From the NCBI GenBank assembly GCA_902469965.1, contig CABREP010000063.1, positions 1 to 11,165 on the forward strand: 11,165 nucleotides of DNA. The letters are read 5' to 3'. The translations under genes were made by a program, and so were the position numbers. The notes beneath the pieces were generated by a model. It searched no databases. It was not told where the DNA came from and saw nothing but the letters and a program-made list of their open reading frames with translations. Below are positions 5,817-11,165 of the stretch, in pieces. Within the stretch, counting starts at the first letter, position 1; the number at the start of each line of letters is the position of its first letter. Source of the stretch: Egerieimonas sp900552095 (GTDB lineage: Bacteria > Bacillota > Clostridia > Lachnospirales > Lachnospiraceae).

Positions 5817-6965
5817 TTATTTCTTTTTCAGCCACTGGCTGTAGTCCACCAGTGTCACATCTGCTTCTTTGTCTTCCACTACATCCGGATCGATCCCGGA
5901 ATCTTTCGCTCTGCGGAGCAGTTCCTGCACACTGTAGTTTGGGATCACCGGCTCGCTGGACGGCTCCTCCTCCCCAAAAACAGGCGGAATCTGAATCTGC
6001 GGTTCCGCTTTCTCTTTCACATTTTCCTGGGGGGGATCCGTTTCTTTTGTCTCCTCTGACGGATTCTCAGAACCTTCCTCTTTTCCTGTCATTACCTGAG
6101 AGAGATCGACGGTAGCCCCGGATACCTCTTCCTCTGCTGCCCATGCAGAACCATTTTCCTGAGCAGCTTCCTGCTCAAACTGACGCACCATTGCCGCCAG
6201 TTCTTCTTCCACAGACTTCATATCGGTATTTTCCGGAACTGCAGCTGGAATCTCCTCCGGCGTCTCCTCCGGGATGAGGTCTTCCTCCTGAATCTCTTCC
6301 TCGAAATCTGTTTTCTTCTTCCGTTTTTTCTCTTTCTTCTCAGCCTTGCGGGCAGCCTTCGCTTCTTTTTTCTTTCTCTTTTTCTCTTTTCTGCTCAGGT
6401 CTTCCCCGTCTTCGTCTTCATCCTCTTCTTCGGTCATCCGGCGGCGTCCGTCCTCTTCCAGGCTCTCTGCCTCATCATCTTCCTCCTCATCCTCATCTTT
6501 CTTCCACACTTCAGAAAGAATGAAAAGAAGGATCACAAACAGAACCGCCAGGCCGATGATAATAAGCCCTTCCGTCGTCTTCATGGCCATAACCACATAG
6601 CCGATCACCGGAATGGTAAATACCACCTTGGCCACTCCGTTGCTGATATTGGCTTCTTTGGTAAGCTGAGGACTGGTATTGGGTGCTGTCAGGGTACAGG
6701 TATCTTCCTGAACATTTAAGTTCGTCACCCGATAGACGTAACTGCCGCTGCTGGCCTGTTCCAGAACCTTATCCCCGTTCTTCAGTTCCCCTGCTTCCTT
6801 ATCCACTGCATAGGTCACGCTTCCCGGAGCCAGATTTGTCTGCATGGACATATCGTCCATTACAAAAGTCTGAACTCCCGCCAGCGGCGGAACCAGAAGA
6901 GCCGCTGCCGTCAGGATCGCACCGACCAGAATTATATTAACGATTACCTTCAAAAATCTGGACAT
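5817..6965 (-). CDS. Signal-peptidase-I-like membrane protein, probably inactive, with long charged cytoplasmic tail
   Basis: 382 residues. Predicted transmembrane segment 1 is at 6-28 and segment 2 at 133-151; the domain between them is predicted to be extracytoplasmic. That domain matches the SipW/ER-type signal peptidase pattern: an S-M pair at 40-41 followed by LAPGS (45-49) resembles the catalytic SGSM-x-PT-x-x-x-GS block; GDKVLE (64-69) resembles the GDVI strand; VAKVVFTIPVIGYVV (111-125) resembles the usual IGKVVFSIPYLGYVL end. The general-base position (HRV in ER type, KRV in bacterial P type) is Tyr78 in YRV, and the GDAN-like segment reads APN, without the Asp. It is therefore probably not an active protease. 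The tail (152-382) has acidic blocks (157-189), a Lys/Arg block (192-218), more acidic/Pro-rich sequence, and a less biased C-terminus (343-382). AAGGAG lies 8 nt before the ATG. The neighbouring downstream gene is the helicase. No secure promoter was found; a TAGAAT about 45 nt upstream of the start has no good -35. Confidence 0.65.
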   Translation of the reverse strand: MSRFLKVIVNIILVGAILTAAALLVPPLAGVQTFVMDDMSMQTNLAPGSVTYAVDKEAGELKNGDKVLEQASSGSYVYRVTNLNVQEDTCTLTAPNTSPQLTKEANISNGVAKVVFTIPVIGYVVMAMKTTEGLIIIGLAVLFVILLFILSEVWKKDEDEEEDDEAESLEEDGRRRMTEEEDEDEDGEDLSRKEKKRKKKEAKAARKAEKKEKKRKKKTDFEEEIQEEDLIPEETPEEIPAAVPENTDMKSVEEELAAMVRQFEQEAAQENGSAWAAEEEVSGATVDLSQVMTGKEEGSENPSEETKETDPPQENVKEKAEPQIQIPPVFGEEEPSSEPVIPNYSVQELLRRAKDSGIDPDVVEDKEADVTLVDYSQWLKKK

Positions 6966-7062
6966 TTGAATCTCTCCTTAACTCCACAATCTTTTGCTGT
7001 CTCTTATTCTATCATTTTCTGTCCGTTCTGTATACAAAAATCTGGAATTTTCCAAAATTTCT

Positions 7063-7071
7063 TGCTATAAT
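7063..7071 (+). promoter_or_regulatory. Extended -10 promoter for the acetyltransferase gene
   Basis: TGCTATAAT at 7063-7071 is a perfect TATAAT with an upstream TG, as in extended -10 promoters; the -35 region (TGGAAT, 17 nt upstream) matches consensus poorly. Transcription would start near 7078, right at the GGAGG ribosome binding site, leaving a leader of only about 13 nt. The rest of the 125-bp divergent gap (6966-7090) holds the ribosome binding site of the minus-strand gene and a small TGGAA-TT-TTCCA palindrome near 7043-7054. Confidence 0.5.
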
Positions 7072-7090
7072 CCTTGCGGAGGTACTGTCT

Positions 7091-7894
7091 ATGAAACGCG
7101 AAATCAAACTGATCGAAGATCTCTCTTTAAACGCCTGGCCCTCCCACCAGATCCAGTTTTATGACGGGTGGGTTCTACGTTTTTCCTATTTTTATACCCA
7201 CCGGACCAACAGTGTGGAACAGCTGGGTCCTTCCTCCCTTCCCCTGGATGAAAAAATCTTCTACTGTGAGAATATCTACCGGGACTGGGGCACTCCTGCC
7301 ATTTTCAAGATCACTCCTCTGCTGGAACCGGACTTTGAAAAGCGGCTCTGTTCCAGAGGCTACCACACGGAACATATCACCGAAGTGATGGACCTGGATC
7401 TTCCGGAGCATTTTTCCTGCCCTGAAAATGGCCGGGTCCTGCTGGAACACAAAGTCAGCGACCGCTGGATCAACGGCCTTTTTGCCCTCAAGGGAACAAC
7501 CAACGCCATGCACCGTCTGGTCGTCCCCTCCATGTACCGCGCGATTCCGAAAGAAACGATCTGCGCCTCCATCTGGGAGGATGGCCGCATCGCAGCTACA
7601 GGACTGGGGATCCTGGACCGGAATTATATCGGCCTTTATGCCATCCATGTCCATCCTTCCTTCCGCCGAAGGGGGTATGCCCGCAGCCTGTGCACCTCTA
7701 TCTTAAATGCCGGACGGGATCTGGGCGCCTCCCGCGCCTACCTGCAGGTGGTAAAGGATAATCAGAATGCCAAAGCGCTCTACCAGAGCCTGGGCTTTCA
7801 GAACCTCTACACCTACTGGTTCCGGGTGAAAGAATCGGATTACTCTCCGAAAGACCGGGCGCAGCGTTTCAGCATCTCCCGAATCGGAAGCTGA
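7091..7894 (+). CDS. GNAT family N-acetyltransferase
   Basis: Transfers an acetyl group from acetyl-CoA to an unidentified acceptor; cytoplasmic. The product is 267 residues. The C-terminal half is a typical GNAT fold: the beta4 strand and motif A read GLYAIHVHPSFRRRGYARSL (181-200), with RRRGYA (192-197) as the pyrophosphate-binding Q/R-x-x-G-x-A signature, and YQSLGF (231-236) as the motif B end. The N-terminal half has NAWPSHQIQFYDGWVLR (14-30) and VEQLGPSSLPLDEKI, as in a two-domain GNAT group with a degenerate first half. GGAGG (7078-7082) is 8 nt before the ATG. It is the only plus-strand gene, divergent from the membrane-protein gene and convergent with the reductase. The last 17 or so residues (SDYSPKD onward) lie beyond the GNAT fold and within the overlap with the reductase gene. 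Substrate unknown. Confidence 0.85.
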   Translation: MKREIKLIEDLSLNAWPSHQIQFYDGWVLRFSYFYTHRTNSVEQLGPSSLPLDEKIFYCENIYRDWGTPAIFKITPLLEPDFEKRLCSRGYHTEHITEVMDLDLPEHFSCPENGRVLLEHKVSDRWINGLFALKGTTNAMHRLVVPSMYRAIPKETICASIWEDGRIAATGLGILDRNYIGLYAIHVHPSFRRRGYARSLCTSILNAGRDLGASRAYLQVVKDNQNAKALYQSLGFQNLYTYWFRVKESDYSPKDRAQRFSISRIGS

Positions 7895-8847
7895 TAGGGA
7901 CACCGGCTCTCACAGGCGCCGCATTCCACACAGGCGGAAGCCTTCACCGCCAGAGTACTGTATCTTTCCCGAGCCCATCCTTCCAGATTATACCGGGAGA
8001 GGTACCCCTCAAAGAGAAATACGCTGGGAATCTGGATCCCTACGGTACAGGGTGCACAGTAATTGCATCTTCTGCAGAAATTACTGCCCAGCTCCCGTCG
8101 TATCTTCTCTATCTTCTCCTGCTCCTCTTCTGTAAGAGGGCCTTTCTCCTCCACAGCCCGGCAATTCTCCTCCACTTCTTCTCTGTCATACATGCCAGGG
8201 ATCACCACCGTCACATTTTCATTGGAAGCAATAAACCGAAGCGCCAGACGGGCATCCTCAATGGCCCCTCCCGCCAGCGGCTTCATACAGATAAATCCGA
8301 TTCCTCTCTCCCGGCACTTTGCAATCAGTTCTTCTCCCTGAGTCTCTACAATATTATAAGGAAACATGATCGTCTCCACCCAGGGCAGATCCAGCGCCCG
8401 CTCGAAAACCTGAGCCGAGTGGGCAGTCAGGCCCAGATGACCGATCTTCCCCTGTTCTTTCGCCTCCGTCAACGCCTCCAGCGCTCCCCCCGGCGCCAGG
8501 ATCTGATCCAGCTGTTCCATACTGGGATTATGTACCTGATACAGATCGATATAATCTGTCCTCAGATTCTTAAGGCTTGTCTTGATATCCTCCGCCATAT
8601 GTTCTCTGTCCCGGGACATACTCTTGGTCGCCAGCACAAACCGATCCCGCATTCCTTCCAGCGCCTGTCCCAGATACGCCTCACTCACCGTATAGCCCCG
8701 GGCCGTATCAATATAATTGATCCCCCGCTCTGCCAGTTCCTCCAGAAGTTCTCTCGTCTTTTCCGGCGTGATTCTCTGAACCGGGATCCCGCCCAGACCC
8801 ACATTTGAAATCTCAATTCCTGTTTTTCCCAGGATTACTCTCTTCAT
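7840..8847 (-). CDS. Aldo/keto reductase with C-terminal iron-sulfur (ferredoxin-like) domain
   Basis: NAD(P)H-linked oxidoreductase of unknown substrate; cytoplasmic. Start at 8847 is chosen because GGGAG lies 8 nt upstream, the product then begins MKRVILGKTGIEISNVGLGG as family members do, and the alternative ATG at 8886 falls between the -10 box and the predicted transcription start. The 335-residue product has the AKR tetrad: Asp47 and Tyr52 (YIDTARGY), Lys75 (ATKS) and His106 (YQVHNP). The barrel ends near residue 250. The C-terminal region has two cysteine clusters: C258-C261-C264-C267 (CRRCNYCAPC) and C306-C309-C312-C316 (CVECGACESRCP). The second is a classic 4Fe-4S motif; the first lacks the usual final proline. 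Such fusions are common in anaerobes. The last 55 bp overlap the convergent GNAT gene. Confidence 0.92.
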   Translation of the reverse strand: MKRVILGKTGIEISNVGLGGIPVQRITPEKTRELLEELAERGINYIDTARGYTVSEAYLGQALEGMRDRFVLATKSMSRDREHMAEDIKTSLKNLRTDYIDLYQVHNPSMEQLDQILAPGGALEALTEAKEQGKIGHLGLTAHSAQVFERALDLPWVETIMFPYNIVETQGEELIAKCRERGIGFICMKPLAGGAIEDARLALRFIASNENVTVVIPGMYDREEVEENCRAVEEKGPLTEEEQEKIEKIRRELGSNFCRRCNYCAPCTVGIQIPSVFLFEGYLSRYNLEGWARERYSTLAVKASACVECGACESRCPYQLPIREMLKRCARSFGE

Positions 8848-8889
8848 CTTCCACACTCCCATCTGTATCTTCTGTATTCTTTCCACTCA

Positions 8890-8918
8890 ATTATACTGGA
8901 ATCTGCCCGGGTTTTCAA
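8890..8918 (-). promoter_or_regulatory. Sigma-A type promoter of the aldo/keto reductase gene
   Basis: On the minus strand TTGAAA (8918-8913) is followed after 17 nt by a perfect TATAAT (8895-8890), giving a start near 8883 and a leader of about 36 nt. It starts about 20 nt after the sdaAA stop. No intrinsic terminator separates sdaAA from it, so the reductase may be transcribed both from here and by read-through. Confidence 0.75.
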
Positions 8919-8937
8919 CCGCAGAGCGTTTTTCCCC

Positions 8938-9810
8938 TCATTTGCAGATTCTGCATTTTACAGCGCAGCCTGCCGGGGTCGCCGCACAGCCCCCCAGCGC
9001 TGTTTCTTTCAGTTCAAAGGGAAGGCTTCTTCCCACCCTTCCCATCGCTTCCGCCATCTCATCAAAAGGAATGGGAAAATCCACACCGCTCAGACTTACC
9101 TGTGCGCAGGCCACTGCATTTAGCGCCCCGATAAAATTCCGGCTCTGGCAGGGCACCTCCACCAGCCCCGCCACAGGATCGCAGACCAGTCCCAGAAGAT
9201 TGGAAAGCGCCATGCCGGCTGCGCTCAGGCACATTTCGGGAGTTCCTCCCATCATCTCTGTCACCGCCGCCGCTGCCATGGCAGATGCAGATCCCACCTC
9301 AGCCTGGCATCCCGCCTCTGCCCCTGAAACAGAGGCATTTCTCATCAGAAGATAGCCCACAGCGCCCGCACAGAAAAGTCCCTGCCGGACTTCCTCCTCT
9401 GTCAGCCCCCTCTCCTCTTTTACCGCAAGAAGAGCGCCCGGAATCACTCCGGAAGAACCCGCCGTGGGCGCAGCCACGATCAGTCCCATAGAAGCATTCA
9501 CCTCCAGCACCGCCATGCTGTAGGCAATCACTCTGGTCATCAGGGAATCACAGACACTCCTTTTCCCGCTTCCAAACTCCAAAACCTTCCGTCCTTCGCC
9601 TCCGATCAGACCGCTGAGGGATCGCTCCGGCTTCTCCAGCTGCTTTTTTACCGCCGCCTGCATAATCTCTGCAACCTGCTCCATCTCCCGGAGCATCTCC
9701 TCCTCTGTCCGCAGGCCGCTGTCCGTCTCTCTTCTCTTCATAATTTCTGAAATCGGCAGTCCTTCCTCTCTGCACAGTTCCAGCAGTTCTTTTCCTGATC
9801 TGAAATCCAT
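8938..9810 (-). CDS. sdaAA: L-serine dehydratase, iron-sulfur-dependent, alpha subunit
   Basis: Catalytic subunit of the two-subunit L-serine ammonia-lyase (L-serine to pyruvate and ammonia), which uses a 4Fe-4S cluster instead of PLP. The 290-residue length fits the split clostridial/Bacillus form. Visible are APTAGSSGVIPG (114-125), C168 in GCQAEVGSA, C210 in CDPVAG, C221 in VPCQSRN, and the ALGGCAATPAG tail. The C168/C210/C221 spacing (42 and 11 residues) fits the three cluster ligands known for type II serine dehydratases. The C-terminus is unusually cysteine-rich (C275, C282, C286, C289), one of which may be the tail cysteine that occupies the active site in related enzymes. GGAGGAG overlaps the sdaAB stop, giving tight coupling (9-nt gap). 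Confidence 0.94.
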   Translation of the reverse strand: MDFRSGKELLELCREEGLPISEIMKRRETDSGLRTEEEMLREMEQVAEIMQAAVKKQLEKPERSLSGLIGGEGRKVLEFGSGKRSVCDSLMTRVIAYSMAVLEVNASMGLIVAAPTAGSSGVIPGALLAVKEERGLTEEEVRQGLFCAGAVGYLLMRNASVSGAEAGCQAEVGSASAMAAAAVTEMMGGTPEMCLSAAGMALSNLLGLVCDPVAGLVEVPCQSRNFIGALNAVACAQVSLSGVDFPIPFDEMAEAMGRVGRSLPFELKETALGGCAATPAGCAVKCRICK

Positions 9811-9819
9811 CTTCTCCTC

Positions 9820-10488
9820 CTACAGCTGGATCAAAAGCGTCTCTTCCACAAAGGGATTCTGCTCGATCTCTTTTAATACTTCCCGGGGGATCTTCTCGTC
9901 CGATTCCACCACCGTATAGGCCAGTTCCCCTTTGTTCTCCCGGAACAGGCGCATAAATGCAATGTTCACATTCTGATCTGCCAGACTTCTTGTAATATGG
10001 GCCACGACCCCCGGCTTGTCAAACTGTCGCACGATCAGCGTGCTGTACTCTCCGGTGAATTCCACCCGGATCCCGTTGATCCTGGTGATTCTTATCCTTC
10101 CTCCTCCGGTGGATTCTCCCCGCACACTCATCTCTCTGCCGGAAATCCCCCAGAGCTGAATCTCCACCGTATTCGGGTGTTCCATCACTTCTTCCGTATC
10201 TACAAGATATTCATACTCGATTTCCTGTTCCCCGGCAATCCGAAACGCATCCCGGATGCGCATATCGTAAGTATCAAATCCGAGGATCCCGCCCAGCAGC
10301 GCCTTATCCGTCCCGTGTCCCCGATACGTCTGGGCAAAAGAACCGTACAGTGTAAAACGCACCCTCCTGACCGGTTCGGGAAACATTTTCCGGGCCATCT
10401 TTCCTATAGAAACCGCCCCTGCCGTATGAGAGCTGGACGGCCCGATCATCTTCGGCCCCAGCACATCAAAAACACTCAAAAATTCCAT
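9820..10488 (-). CDS. sdaAB: L-serine dehydratase, iron-sulfur-dependent, beta subunit
   Basis: Regulatory/partner subunit of the serine dehydratase. The 222-residue product opens with FDVLGPKMIGPSSSHTAGA (7-25), the hallmark of this domain, followed by TYRGHGTDKALLGGILGF (54-71), HPNT (104-107) and STGGG (126-130). The last 75 or so residues (148-222, starting YSTLIVRQFDKPGVVAHI) form an ACT domain, which commonly senses amino acids. AAGGAG (10500-10495) is 6 nt before the ATG. Translation is coupled to sdaAA, whose Shine-Dalgarno overlaps this stop codon. The gene follows sigG by 59 nt with no visible terminator, so read-through from sigG is possible. Confidence 0.94.
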   Translation of the reverse strand: MEFLSVFDVLGPKMIGPSSSHTAGAVSIGKMARKMFPEPVRRVRFTLYGSFAQTYRGHGTDKALLGGILGFDTYDMRIRDAFRIAGEQEIEYEYLVDTEEVMEHPNTVEIQLWGISGREMSVRGESTGGGRIRITRINGIRVEFTGEYSTLIVRQFDKPGVVAHITRSLADQNVNIAFMRLFRENKGELAYTVVESDEKIPREVLKEIEQNPFVEETLLIQL

Positions 10489-10526
10489 TCTTTTCTCCTT
10501 TGGTATGATCCAGAACTTTTGAATTC

Positions 10527-10535
10527 ATCATAGCA
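10527..10535 (-). promoter_or_regulatory. Possible extended -10 promoter of sdaAB-sdaAA
   Basis: On the minus strand TGCTATGAT (10535-10527) is one mismatch from the extended -10 consensus TGnTATAAT. No good -35 hexamer lies at 16-18 nt upstream, where the end of sigG is found. A start near 10520 would give a leader of about 30 nt containing the ribosome binding site. Tentative. Confidence 0.35.
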
Positions 10536-10547
10536 CATATCTTCCGG

Positions 10548-11165
10548 TTAGGACAGATAGTTCCTCATACTTTTCAGGGCATGTTTCTCCAGACGGCTCA
10601 CCTGAGCCTGGGAAATGCCGATCTCCCCCGCGACTTCCATCTGTGTTTTCCCTTCAAAAAAACGCAGTTCCACGATATGGCGCTCCCGCTCTCCCAGCCG
10701 TCCGATTGCATCTTTCAGAGCCAGATCCTGGATCCAGTTTTCTTCCCGGTTCTTCTTATCGCTGATCTGATCCATCACATAAAGCGTATCCCCTCCCTCT
10801 GTGTACACCGGTTCATAGAGACTCATAGGACTCTGGATCGCATCTAGCGCGTAGACGATCTCCTCTTTGGGAATGCCGATCTCAGAAGCGATCTCCGCAA
10901 TCGTAGGTTCCTTCTGATTCTGCTTCATATAGCTTTCTTTGGCATAAATTGCCTTATAAGCCGTATCCCTAAGAGAACGGCTCACCCGGATACTGTTGTT
11001 ATCCCTCAGATAGCGCCGGATCTCTCCGATGATCATGGGAACCGCATACGTGGAAAATTTCACATTCAGCTCCGTATCAAAATTGTCAATAGCCTTCATA
11101 AGCCCAATGCAGCCGATCTGAAATAAGTCGTCCGGATTTTCATTGCTGGAAGAAAACCTTTTGAT
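10548..11165 (-). CDS. sigG: RNA polymerase sporulation sigma factor SigG, 5' end cut by window edge
   Basis: SigG directs late forespore transcription after engulfment. The frame is open to base 11165 and gives 205 residues of a usual 255-260; an internal ATG at 11099 is not the start. Visible are region 2 (DDLFQIGCIGLMKAIDNFD, then VKFSTYAVPMIIGEIRRYLRD), region 3 (EPTIAEIASEIGIPKEEIVYAL) and region 4 with the helix-turn-helix (EGKTQMEVAGEIGISQAQ followed by VSRLEKHALKSM). SLYEPVYTEGGD and KTQMEVA favour SigG over SigF, which typically has a QTQSEVA-like sequence. It marks the host as a spore former, at least ancestrally. The downstream neighbour is sdaAB. Confidence 0.93.
   Translation of the reverse strand: MKRFSSSNENPDDLFQIGCIGLMKAIDNFDTELNVKFSTYAVPMIIGEIRRYLRDNNSIRVSRSLRDTAYKAIYAKESYMKQNQKEPTIAEIASEIGIPKEEIVYALDAIQSPMSLYEPVYTEGGDTLYVMDQISDKKNREENWIQDLALKDAIGRLGERERHIVELRFFEGKTQMEVAGEIGISQAQVSRLEKHALKSMRNYLS

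Noticed and set aside
6346..6600. Serine-rich plus-strand frame opposite the charged tail of the membrane protein
   Set aside because: Poly-Ser is the antisense product of Glu/Asp codon runs; no independent coding evidence.
8848..8886. Longer reductase start at 8886
   Set aside because: It lies between the -10 box and the predicted transcription start, has no family-like N-terminus and no ribosome binding site.

Overview
The window looks like a chromosomal segment of a spore-forming, low-to-mid GC Clostridia, most likely a Lachnospiraceae-type gut anaerobe. The evidence is the forespore sigma factor SigG, the oxygen-labile two-subunit iron-sulfur L-serine dehydratase, an aldo/keto reductase with ferredoxin-type cysteine motifs, strong AAGGAGG ribosome binding sites, and the r-protein sequences. 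The genus call is inference. Nearly everything is on the minus strand; only one acetyltransferase gene is on the plus strand. No tRNA, rRNA, CRISPR array, transposase or prophage gene is visible.

Layout, in the direction of minus-strand transcription (right to left). (1) 11165-10548: 3' part of sigG. (2) 10488-8938: sdaAB-sdaAA, with a possible extended -10 promoter in the sigG-sdaAB gap. (3) 8918-7840: an aldo/keto reductase with its own well-formed sigma-A promoter; its 3' end overlaps the convergent GNAT gene by 55 bp. (4) 7091-7894 (+): GNAT acetyltransferase. (5) 6965-3081: a two-gene block. The first gene encodes a membrane protein with a signal-peptidase-like extracytoplasmic domain that seems to lack the catalytic base, plus a long charged cytoplasmic tail. 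The second encodes an 890-residue DEAH-box SF2 helicase carrying two predicted transmembrane segments near its C-terminus. A strong terminator-like hairpin sits between them, just upstream of the helicase ribosome binding site. (6) 3014-1: the start of the S10 ribosomal protein operon, rpsJ-rplC-rplD-rplW-rplB, with rplB cut by the window edge. It is preceded by a good sigma-A promoter and a leader of about 290 nt with extensive potential RNA structure.

The S10 genes make core ribosomal proteins in the canonical order, and the leader is a candidate feedback-regulation element. The sda pair makes an enzyme that deaminates serine to pyruvate and ammonia. SigG drives late forespore transcription.

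The least explained part is the membrane-anchored helicase and its pseudo-signal-peptidase neighbour. Both are predicted to be membrane proteins and both lack an obvious housekeeping assignment. They are the best candidates here for something undescribed, although a shared function is only inferred from adjacency and orientation.
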